A DNA stretch of 9,828 bases from an uncultured Clostridia bacterium (GTDB lineage: Bacteria; Bacillota; Clostridia; Christensenellales; UBA1242). Positions 1 through 5,061 of this stretch are shown here, piece by piece. The position numbers were made by a program, and so were the translations under genes. The stretch lies in contig CAKVEY010000035.1 in assembly GCA_934746185.1 (NCBI GenBank), forward strand, positions 1-9,828, given 5' to 3'. The number at the start of each line of letters is the position of its first letter. The stretch's first letter is position 1. The notes beneath the pieces are model-generated. The model searched no databases. It worked only from the letters and a program-made list of their open reading frames with translations, and had not been told where the DNA came from.

Positions 1-1
1 A

Positions 2-1270
2 ATAGATGCTGTTGGTCGTCAAAGAGGTGCAGGACTTGGTGGTGGCAATGATGAAAGAGAACAAACATTAAACCAATTATTAGTTCAAATGGACGGATTT
101 GAAGCAAACGAAGGTATTATAGTTATAGCAGCCACAAATAGACCTGATGTTTTAGACCCAGCGTTACTTCGTCCAGGTAGATTTGATAGACAAGTTTATA
201 TTAATATGCCAGATGTTAAAGGCAGAGAAAAAATATTACAAGTACACGCAAGAAATAAAAAATTCACTGATGATGTAGATTTAGAAAATATTGCTAAATT
301 AACATCAGGATTTAGTGGTGCAGACTTAGAGAACTTATTAAACGAAGCAGCAATTTTAGCAGGAAGAGATAATCGTGTTAAAATTAATATGATTGATATT
401 CAAGAAGCTGTTAATAAAGTTATTATGGGACCACAAAAAAAGAGTCGTGTTGTAACTGAAAGAGATAGAGAAATTACAGCATATCACGAATCAGGTCACG
501 CAATACTTCATCGAGTTTTAAAATATTGCGATGGTGTTCAAGAAGTTTCTATTATTCCACGTGGTATGGCTGGTGGTTATACTTTAAGCAGACCAGACAC
601 AGACGATAACTATGCAACAATAAACAAATTGAATGATATGATTGCAAGTTTTATGGGTGGAAGAATTAGTGAATCTATTAAATTCCAAGACATAACTACT
701 GGTGCTAGTAATGATATTGAACAAGCAACAAAAATTGCGAGAAAAATGGTTACTCAATTTGGTATGAGTAATGACTTAAAATTTATTAACCTTGGTTCAT
801 CAACCGAAGTGTTTATTGGTAGAGATTATCAAAATCAAGTTTTATATTCAAACGATACAGCAAACAAAATTGATGATGAAATTTTAAAAATTTTAAATTA
901 TAACTACGAAAGAGCTGAAAAAATCTTAAAAGAAAACTGGGATAAAGTTTGTGCTTTAAGCGAGTTATTATTAAAGAAAAATGTTGCTTATAAAGAAGAA
1001 CTTGATGCTATTATGCAAGGTAAGAGCGTAAAACAAATTATTGCAAATATGAATAGACGAGAAAATCGTAAGAAAAAGCAACAAGAAAAAGAGCGTCAAG
1101 AAAAAATAGTTTTAGAACAAAAACGACTTGAAGAAATTAAACACAGAACAATCGAAGCACTACGAAATGAAGGTTTGATTGTTGAAAAACCTATTGTCGA
1201 TGTTAAAACTACTACTGAAAACGGCGAAAAAAAGGTTGAGAAAACAAAGAAAGACGATAAAAAAGATTAA
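2..1270 (+). CDS. ftsH: ATP-dependent zinc metalloprotease FtsH, C-terminal 422 residues (5' end outside window)
   Basis: FtsH is a membrane-anchored AAA+ protease that forms hexamers, extracts and unfolds membrane and short-lived cytosolic proteins with ATP, and cuts them at a zinc site. The frame is open from base 2, so the gene enters from the left; the first residues (IDAVGRQRGAG) directly follow the Walker B motif. The second region of homology (NRPDVLDPALLRPGRFDR) carries the arginine fingers at partial residues 60 and 63. The zinc site HESGH is at 162-166, and the third ligand Asp (in TTGASNDI) is at about 238. The membrane anchors and Walker A lie outside the window. The FtsH core is followed by a tail of about 70 residues (350-422) rich in Lys, Glu, Arg and Gln, probably a charged helix or coiled coil, ending TKKDDKKD. 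ATG 89 is an internal methionine, not the start. The stop is TAA 1268-1270, with no terminator-like hairpin before the next gene. Confidence 0.97.
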   Translation: MDAVGRQRGAGLGGGNDEREQTLNQLLVQMDGFEANEGIIVIAATNRPDVLDPALLRPGRFDRQVYINMPDVKGREKILQVHARNKKFTDDVDLENIAKLTSGFSGADLENLLNEAAILAGRDNRVKINMIDIQEAVNKVIMGPQKKSRVVTERDREITAYHESGHAILHRVLKYCDGVQEVSIIPRGMAGGYTLSRPDTDDNYATINKLNDMIASFMGGRISESIKFQDITTGASNDIEQATKIARKMVTQFGMSNDLKFINLGSSTEVFIGRDYQNQVLYSNDTANKIDDEILKILNYNYERAEKILKENWDKVCALSELLLKKNVAYKEELDAIMQGKSVKQIIANMNRRENRKKKQQEKERQEKIVLEQKRLEEIKHRTIEALRNEGLIVEKPIVDVKTTTENGEKKVEKTKKDDKKD

Positions 1271-1275
1271 ATTTA

Positions 1276-1304
1276 TTGACTTTAATTTAAAAAATATGTA
1301 AACT
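1276..1304 (+). promoter_or_regulatory. Likely sigma-A promoter for the small exported protein gene
   Basis: A -35 box TTGACT (1276-1281) and a -10-like box TAAACT (1299-1304) are separated by 17 bp. The -35 is good and the -10 matches the consensus at four of six positions. Transcription would begin near 1311, giving a leader of only about 13 nt that still contains the AGGAG ribosome site. Read-through from ftsH is also possible because there is no terminator in the 53-nt gap. Confidence 0.5.
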
Positions 1305-1313
1305 AATCTTATT

Positions 1314-1318
1314 AGGAG
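1314..1318 (+). promoter_or_regulatory. Canonical Shine-Dalgarno AGGAG
   Basis: AGGAG lies 5 nt before ATG 1324 and fixes that start. It is the only canonical ribosome site among the complete starts in this window; the two right-hand (+) genes use G-tracts instead. Confidence 0.8.
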
Positions 1319-1323
1319 AATTT

Positions 1324-1899
1324 ATGAAAAAAGTATTATCAATTATAGCACTTTGTTTAATTGCAGTGCTTGCTGGAACAATTATTGTATTTTCGTGTGT
1401 AGATAAAAACTATAACTTAAACTTAACAAAACCAGATTATATTCAAATTAGTGTTTCAGGAACTACTGGGGAAAGTTATTACGCTGATGGTGATAGCGAA
1501 CATAAAGCAGTTTATGATAAAGTTATGAGTTTATATAATGATAGTTATAAACAAAAAATAATGAGTGGTATTTTTAGTGGTGTAATTTTTAATAAACCTG
1601 TTATTGCAAATGCAGGAACAACTGTTACTACTGTATTAAATAAAGGTACTTTTATAATTTTTAATTATAATGAAGAACAAACTTTAATGCTAAACGGCAA
1701 AAAATACACAGACAAAACTAATCCATCTGGCGTTAAATATAAAACTTTATATGTTGAAGTTAAAGACACAACAAGTATAACAAGTTTTAGTATTTATGTT
1801 AAAGATGTAAGTTCAACTGGTTATTTAAGATATAACTATTCAGTTCAAGCAAAACAAGCAAATTTATATGATTATATTCAAGAAAATTTTGCAAAATAA
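1324..1899 (+). CDS. Small exported or membrane-anchored protein of unknown family (191 aa)
   Basis: I do not recognise a family. The protein begins with MKK and a hydrophobic stretch over residues 4-23 (Val, Leu, Ile, Ala), typical of a signal peptide or an N-terminal anchor. Cys25 in VFSC follows the hydrophobic core and could be a lipidation site, but Phe at -2 and Val at -3 make it a poor lipobox. The rest (about residues 28-191) is polar, rich in Tyr, Thr, Ser, Lys and Asn, and lacks further membrane segments. The alternating pattern suggests mostly beta structure, and I see no catalytic motif. The start is supported by AGGAG at 5 nt spacing. The gene lies 53 nt after ftsH, has its own likely promoter and ends in a strong terminator, so it is probably monocistronic or the last gene of an ftsH transcript. 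The role is unknown; an envelope location is inferred from the N-terminus. Confidence 0.85.
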   Translation: MKKVLSIIALCLIAVLAGTIIVFSCVDKNYNLNLTKPDYIQISVSGTTGESYYADGDSEHKAVYDKVMSLYNDSYKQKIMSGIFSGVIFNKPVIANAGTTVTTVLNKGTFIIFNYNEEQTLMLNGKKYTDKTNPSGVKYKTLYVEVKDTTSITSFSIYVKDVSSTGYLRYNYSVQAKQANLYDYIQENFAK

Positions 1900-1905
1900 A
1901 TAAAT

Positions 1906-1940
1906 AAAACGCTAAAAGGTTATCCTTAAAGCGTTTTTTT
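1906..1940 (+). terminator. Intrinsic terminator after the small exported protein gene, possibly bidirectional
   Basis: Left arm 1906-1919 and right arm 1924-1937 pair around a 4-nt loop TTAT. Eight outer pairs (AAAACGCT with AGCGTTTT) and four inner pairs (AAGG with CCTT) flank a symmetric AA/AA internal loop. The right arm runs into seven T (1934-1940). The left arm begins with AAAA, so the structure read on the minus strand is also followed by T-rich sequence. It might therefore also stop transcripts from the convergent mnmE. Confidence 0.85.
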
Positions 1941-1997
1941 ATGCCAATTATAATTATTGGCGTTAAATATAATAAATATTTTAATTAAAAATAATTA

Positions 1998-2071
1998 CTT
2001 ATTTATTTAATTTTATTGCTTATTTATTTAATTTTATTGCTTATTTATTTAATTTTATTGCTTATTTATTT
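1998..2071. repeat. 21-bp tandem repeat, three perfect copies plus a half copy
   Basis: The unit begins CTTATTTATTTAA and ends TTTTATTG. Copies lie at 1998-2018, 2019-2039 and 2040-2060 without a mismatch, and an 11-nt partial copy follows at 2061-2071. The only G and C in each unit are at its two ends, so the units meet in the motif TTGCTTA. Perfect identity suggests recent expansion by slippage or an assembly-sensitive tract. Confidence 0.95.
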
Positions 2072-2246
2072 TACTAACTTACTCATTATTTATTTTTTAT
2101 TGTTATCCTATTATTTTTTTATGTGTTGCTTATTCTTAATATTTTTTATTGCTTAATTATTATTAACTTACTCACTTATTAATATGTCATTTTACATATA
2201 TGATTAGTTTAAAAATATCAACAATAATTTTTCTAAATTATTAATT

Positions 2247-2271
2247 AATTTAATTTAATTTAATTTAATTT
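2247..2271. repeat. Pentanucleotide repeat (AATTT)x5
   Basis: Five perfect copies of AATTT lie 38 bp beyond the 3' end of mnmE. It is a simple-sequence tract, probably formed by slippage; no function is visible. Confidence 0.9.
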
Positions 2272-2308
2272 AGGTTTAATCTAAAATGCTTATTTTAATT
2301 ACTAATTT

Positions 2309-3658
2309 TTACTTACCTAAACAGAATTTAGAGAAGATTCTATCAATAATATTTTCTACACTTGTTGTGCCTGTTATTTCGCCTAAATAGTTATAGGCAT
2401 TTGTTAGGTCGATAGAGAATAATTCTAAATTTTGTGTTGAATTTAGCGTTTGTAAGGCATCTTTTAGGCTTTTTTCAGCGTTTTCTAGTGCATTTTTATG
2501 ACGAATATTAGTTATTATGGTAGAATTGCCCATAATGTTTTTGTTAATAATTTCATCATAAATTAGTTGTTTTAAACTATCAATATTTTTGTTTTCTAGT
2601 GCCGAAATTTCAATAAATTTTGTTGAATTTAAGTTTAAATTATTTAGATTAAAATCGGCGTTTTTGTTATCAATTTTGTTAATTACAATAAGTTTTTTAG
2701 TAGACATTGAGTTAAATAAATTGATTTCTTCTTGCGAGATTTTTCTTGTTGAATCTAAAACAAATAGTACTAAATCGGCAGTTTTTAATTTTTCTTTTGC
2801 AAGATTAATTCCAATTTTTTCTACTTCGTTGTCGCTTTCTCTAATTCCAGCAGTGTCTATCAAGTTTACTTTAATACCATTATAAACATAACTTTCAACT
2901 AAGGTGTCTCGTGTTGTACCTGCAATGTTTGTTACTATTGCTCGGTTATAACCAAGTAGTGCGTTCATTAAACTGCTTTTGCCAACATTTGGTGAACCTA
3001 ATATTGCAATATTTATACCATTTTTTATAATCATACCAGTATCGCTAGTATTTTTTATCTTTATAATTTCGTTTAATAAATCTGTTGTTTTTTGGTTAAA
3101 TTTTTCTATTGTGGTATATTCAATATCGTTTTCAGGGTAGTCTATGCTAACATCAGTTTCGGCTAAAATATCGGTTAAAATGTTTTGCATTTCGGTTATT
3201 TTTTTTGTTAAATTACCGTTTAATAATTCGTAACCTGCTTTTAATTGTTCTTCGCTTTCGGCGTTAATCATATCAATAACACCTTCGGCTTTATCTAAAC
3301 TTATTTTGCCATTCATAAATGCTCGTTTTGTAAACTCTCCATTTTCGGCAAGGTTAGCACCATTATTTAATAGTGCTTTTAAAATTTCGTTAGTCAAAAA
3401 AACGCCACCGTGGCATTGTATTTCTACTAAATCTTCACCAGTAAACGAAAAAGGTGCTTTAAAATACACAACCATAGCATTATCTTTAATATTATTAGCA
3501 GTTATTTTTTTTAATTGCATTTTTCGTGGCTCTGGGTTTATTAAAGGTGTTTCTAATATTTTATTTACAATATTTAAACTATCTTTACCACTTAATCTTA
3601 TAATACTTATTCCACCAACTCCTATTGGGGTTGAAATTGCACAAATTGTTTTTTCCAT
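2309..3658 (-). CDS. mnmE: tRNA uridine-5-carboxymethylaminomethyl modification GTPase MnmE
   Basis: MnmE (TrmE) works with MnmG to install (carboxymethyl)aminomethyl groups at C5 of wobble U34 in tRNAs, using a folate-derived one-carbon unit and GTP hydrolysis. The protein is complete at 449 aa, within the usual 450-460 range. The N-terminal folate-binding domain begins TICAISTPIGVGG (4-16), includes QCHGG (81-85), and leads into NGEFTKRAFMNGK (106-118). The G domain inserted in the helical domain has G1 GSPNVGKS (221-228, with the potassium-site Asn224), G2 GTTRD (247-251), G3 DTAG (268-271), G4 NKID (327-330) and a G5-like SAL (352-354). The C-terminus FCLGK carries the conserved catalytic Cys446. 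The ATG is fixed by family alignment but has no Shine-Dalgarno. The gene is convergent with 1324-1899 and divergent from 3771-4955. The usual rnpA, yidC or mnmG neighbours are absent here. Confidence 0.98.
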   Translation of the reverse strand: MEKTICAISTPIGVGGISIIRLSGKDSLNIVNKILETPLINPEPRKMQLKKITANNIKDNAMVVYFKAPFSFTGEDLVEIQCHGGVFLTNEILKALLNNGANLAENGEFTKRAFMNGKISLDKAEGVIDMINAESEEQLKAGYELLNGNLTKKITEMQNILTDILAETDVSIDYPENDIEYTTIEKFNQKTTDLLNEIIKIKNTSDTGMIIKNGINIAILGSPNVGKSSLMNALLGYNRAIVTNIAGTTRDTLVESYVYNGIKVNLIDTAGIRESDNEVEKIGINLAKEKLKTADLVLFVLDSTRKISQEEINLFNSMSTKKLIVINKIDNKNADFNLNNLNLNSTKFIEISALENKNIDSLKQLIYDEIINKNIMGNSTIITNIRHKNALENAEKSLKDALQTLNSTQNLELFSIDLTNAYNYLGEITGTTSVENIIDRIFSKFCLGK

Positions 3659-3664
3659 AAACTA

Positions 3665-3693
3665 ATTATATCATAAAAATTTAATTTATTAAA
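3665..3693 (-). promoter_or_regulatory. Extended -10 promoter of mnmE, placed for a leaderless mRNA
   Basis: Read on the minus strand, TGATATAAT (3673 down to 3665) is a perfect extended -10 (TGn-TATAAT). A weak -35-like TTTAAT lies 17 bp upstream (3693-3688). Transcription should start 6-8 nt past the -10, at about 3659-3657, which is the A of the mnmE ATG at 3658. No AGGAGG-like sequence lies between, so translation probably begins at the 5' end of the mRNA. Confidence 0.65.
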
Positions 3694-3710
3694 TATTTTT
3701 TTAAAAACTA

Positions 3711-3739
3711 TTGAATTTAATATTTTTTTATGTTAAAAT
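3711..3739 (+). promoter_or_regulatory. Sigma-A promoter with extended -10 for the single-pass membrane protein
   Basis: TTGAAT (3711-3716), a 17-bp spacer and TAAAAT (3734-3739), preceded by TGT (3731-3733), form a good extended -10 promoter. The start of transcription would be near 3746 and the leader about 25 nt. The promoter lies back to back with the mnmE promoter. A TTG at 3711 that could extend the reading frame is the -35 box itself, so translation cannot start there on this transcript. Confidence 0.7.
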
Positions 3740-3753
3740 GCAATTAATAATTA

Positions 3754-3770
3754 AGTTTGGGGGGCAAACT
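3754..3770 (+). promoter_or_regulatory. G-tract ribosome site in the loop of a small hairpin
   Basis: AGTTTG (3754-3759) and CAAACT (3765-3770) are perfectly complementary and enclose GGGGG. The hairpin ends directly before ATG 3771. The six-G run (3759-3764) is the only candidate ribosome site and has a 6-nt spacer. It can pair with the anti-Shine-Dalgarno CCUCC only through a G-U wobble. It decides ATG 3771 over upstream starts. Whether the hairpin forms or regulates is unknown. Confidence 0.6.
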
Positions 3771-4955
3771 ATGGATGAAGAAATTAAAATCGGTGATGAT
3801 TTAGATGTTGAAGTAAACAACAAACCTGCCGAAAAAAAAGTTACTAGGCTTGAAGAAGAAATTAAAATTGAAGAAGAAAGCCGTAAGTTAAACAAAGATA
3901 ACATTAAAAACTTTGAAAAAAGTCAAAAACCTAAAAAGAGTTTAAAAAAGAAAGTTATTGCTTGGTGCTTAGGTGCTAGCATATTTATTGGTGCTGCCGT
4001 TGGTGCTGCTTTTGGCATAAAAAATAAAATTGACGACAATAAATATGGCAATGGTAGATATGCAAGAGAAATTCAAACTCGTTATGAACAAGTTGACAAA
4101 AATTTACATAATAGGCTTTATGACGTTTCGCCAAGATATTTCTTTTCAGACGAATTTAATGTAAATTATCTTCGTTTTGACGAAAAAGAACAAGGGGCAG
4201 ACTTAAAAGTATTTGCAGATCAAAAGCATAATACAGCAGGTGGTATTAATCGTGATGGTCAAGTATGTTATACATTTAATGTTTTGCAAGAATATTACGA
4301 AAGTTTAGTTAATGCAGAAGAAGGCAATAATATGCTAGCATATTTAGATGCTTTAAATAAAGTTGTTGAAACTATGACATTTGATAATTATAAGGAAAGT
4401 CATCATCTTAGTTTTTTAAATACAAAATATAGAGAAATAGAGAAAAAAGATTATGATAAAATAAACAATCTTTTAAATTTAGATTTTGAAAATGATAACA
4501 TTGTTCGTCAAATAGGATTTTTGCCTTATCATATAGAAGTTTCTAATAGAATTGATGATGAAGAAACAGGAATTACTACATATACTTATAAATTATCTGG
4601 AATAAGTTATTGTGAAACTAAAACTGAAAGTAAAGATAAAATTAAAAAGAGTGACAATTTGTTAATAGCAAGCAATTACGATAAAAACCACGTTAAAACT
4701 TATTTAAGAGATATTGAATTTACTAGCACTCTTGAAACTAGTGGGCTTGATTCTATTATGGAAACTAGAATGTTTGGTGATTTCTTGATGTATTTAGATG
4801 GTGTTAAAACAAAAGATGATATTCAAGTTAAAACAACATATTTTCAAGAAACAAATATATTTGATGAATATATGAAAATGAAAGAAACAAAAAACTTTAA
4901 CTATCAAAAACCAGCAGATTTGAATATTGATGAATATATTAATAGTACAAAATAG
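3771..4955 (+). CDS. Single-pass membrane protein of unknown family, large extracytoplasmic domain (394 aa)
   Basis: I do not recognise a family. Residues 1-60 form a charged tail: acidic at first (MDEEIKIGDDLDVEVNN), then mixed Glu/Lys and likely helical, then strongly basic (KPKKSLKKK, 53-61). Residues about 62-83 are one glycine- and alanine-rich membrane segment (VIAWCLGASIFIGAAVGAAFG). By the positive-inside rule the tail is cytosolic and residues about 85-394 lie outside. That domain is polar, rich in Asp, Glu, Lys, Tyr and Asn, with few cysteines and no second membrane segment, sortase motif or obvious catalytic motif. ATG 3771 is chosen because the G-tract ribosome site precedes it by 6 nt and because an upstream TTG overlaps the promoter. 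The gene is divergent from mnmE and has its own promoter and terminator. It precedes the giant exported protein, which has a similar start region, so an envelope function is likely but not shown. Confidence 0.85.
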   Translation: MDEEIKIGDDLDVEVNNKPAEKKVTRLEEEIKIEEESRKLNKDNIKNFEKSQKPKKSLKKKVIAWCLGASIFIGAAVGAAFGIKNKIDDNKYGNGRYAREIQTRYEQVDKNLHNRLYDVSPRYFFSDEFNVNYLRFDEKEQGADLKVFADQKHNTAGGINRDGQVCYTFNVLQEYYESLVNAEEGNNMLAYLDALNKVVETMTFDNYKESHHLSFLNTKYREIEKKDYDKINNLLNLDFENDNIVRQIGFLPYHIEVSNRIDDEETGITTYTYKLSGISYCETKTESKDKIKKSDNLLIASNYDKNHVKTYLRDIEFTSTLETSGLDSIMETRMFGDFLMYLDGVKTKDDIQVKTTYFQETNIFDEYMKMKETKNFNYQKPADLNIDEYINSTK

Positions 4956-4960
4956 ATTTT

Positions 4961-4991
4961 AAAAAGTGTAAATTAATTTTACACTTTTTTT
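4961..4991 (+). terminator. Intrinsic terminator after the single-pass membrane protein
   Basis: AAAAAGTGTAAA (4961-4972) pairs with TTTACACTTTTT (4978-4989) as a 12-bp stem with loop TTAAT, and the T-run continues to 4991. The stem begins 5 nt after the stop codon. It is GC-poor, but the A-tract/stem/T-tract arrangement is typical for such a genome. Confidence 0.75.
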
Positions 4992-5001
4992 ATTATTTAT
5001 T

Positions 5002-5029
5002 TTGTAATTTCGCCGTTTTTATATATAAT
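5002..5029 (+). promoter_or_regulatory. Likely promoter of the giant exported protein gene
   Basis: TTGTAA (5002-5007), a 16-bp spacer and a perfect TATAAT (5024-5029) lie just after the upstream terminator. Transcription would start near 5036, giving a leader of about 26 nt. The alternating TA sequence around the -10 makes the exact hexamer uncertain. Confidence 0.5.
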
Positions 5030-5051
5030 AATATATATAAAACTATTTTTT

Positions 5052-5055
5052 GGGG
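5052..5055 (+). promoter_or_regulatory. GGGG ribosome site of the giant exported protein gene
   Basis: GGGG lies exactly 6 nt before ATG 5062, the same spacing as the G-tract at 3759-3764. No purine-rich AGGAGG element is present. ACTA (5042-5045) and TAGT (5058-5061) could pair around it, but four pairs across a 12-nt loop are weak evidence of a hairpin. Confidence 0.6.
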
Positions 5056-5061
5056 TTTAGT

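Larger units (their letters stand above)
1941..2308. other. Gene-free AT-rich region between convergent genes
   Basis: No convincing gene, RNA gene or promoter is visible. Contents from left to right: a small hairpin GCCAAT(7-nt loop)ATTGGC at 1943-1961; the 21-bp tandem repeat at 1998-2071; T-rich sequence to about 2185 that repeats fragments such as ATTGCTTA (2057, 2148) and TAACTTACTCA (about 2075 and 2164) imperfectly, as if older repeat copies had decayed; an AT-only hairpin at 2223-2242 (8-bp arms AATAATTT/AAATTATT, loop TTCT); and a 5-bp repeat at 2247-2271. The 2223-2242 hairpin could be a weak terminator for mnmE on the minus strand, but no T-run follows it directly. Confidence 0.75.

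Noticed and set aside
1727..1972. Shared 15-base string TGGCGTTAAATATAA inside the small exported gene and just after its terminator
   Set aside because: There are only two copies of AT-rich sequence without flanking similarity; chance is the simplest explanation.
1920..2111. DnaA-box-like TTATCC sequences (1920-1928 and 2103-2111) beside AT-rich repeats and mnmE, suggesting oriC
   Set aside because: Only two partial matches exist (seven and six of nine to TTATCCACA), one of them lies in a terminator loop, and no dnaA, dnaN or rpmH is present.
1995..2156. Open frame through the 21-bp repeat encoding a very hydrophobic repeated heptad (LIYLILL)
   Set aside because: There is no ATG until near its end (2121), no ribosome site and no promoter. 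T-rich DNA of this kind gives hydrophobic open frames by chance.
2589..2885. Open frame of 98 codons on the + strand
   Set aside because: It is antisense to the G domain of mnmE, a well-conserved gene, and has no ribosome site. It is a shadow frame.
3306..3665. Open frame of 119 codons on the + strand
   Set aside because: It is antisense to the folate-binding domain of mnmE and has no promoter or ribosome site. It is a shadow frame.
3711..3770. A 20-codon N-terminal extension of the single-pass membrane protein, starting at TTG 3711
   Set aside because: The TTG is part of the -35 box and the -10 lies inside the extension, so it would not be transcribed. The G-tract ribosome site supports ATG 3771.
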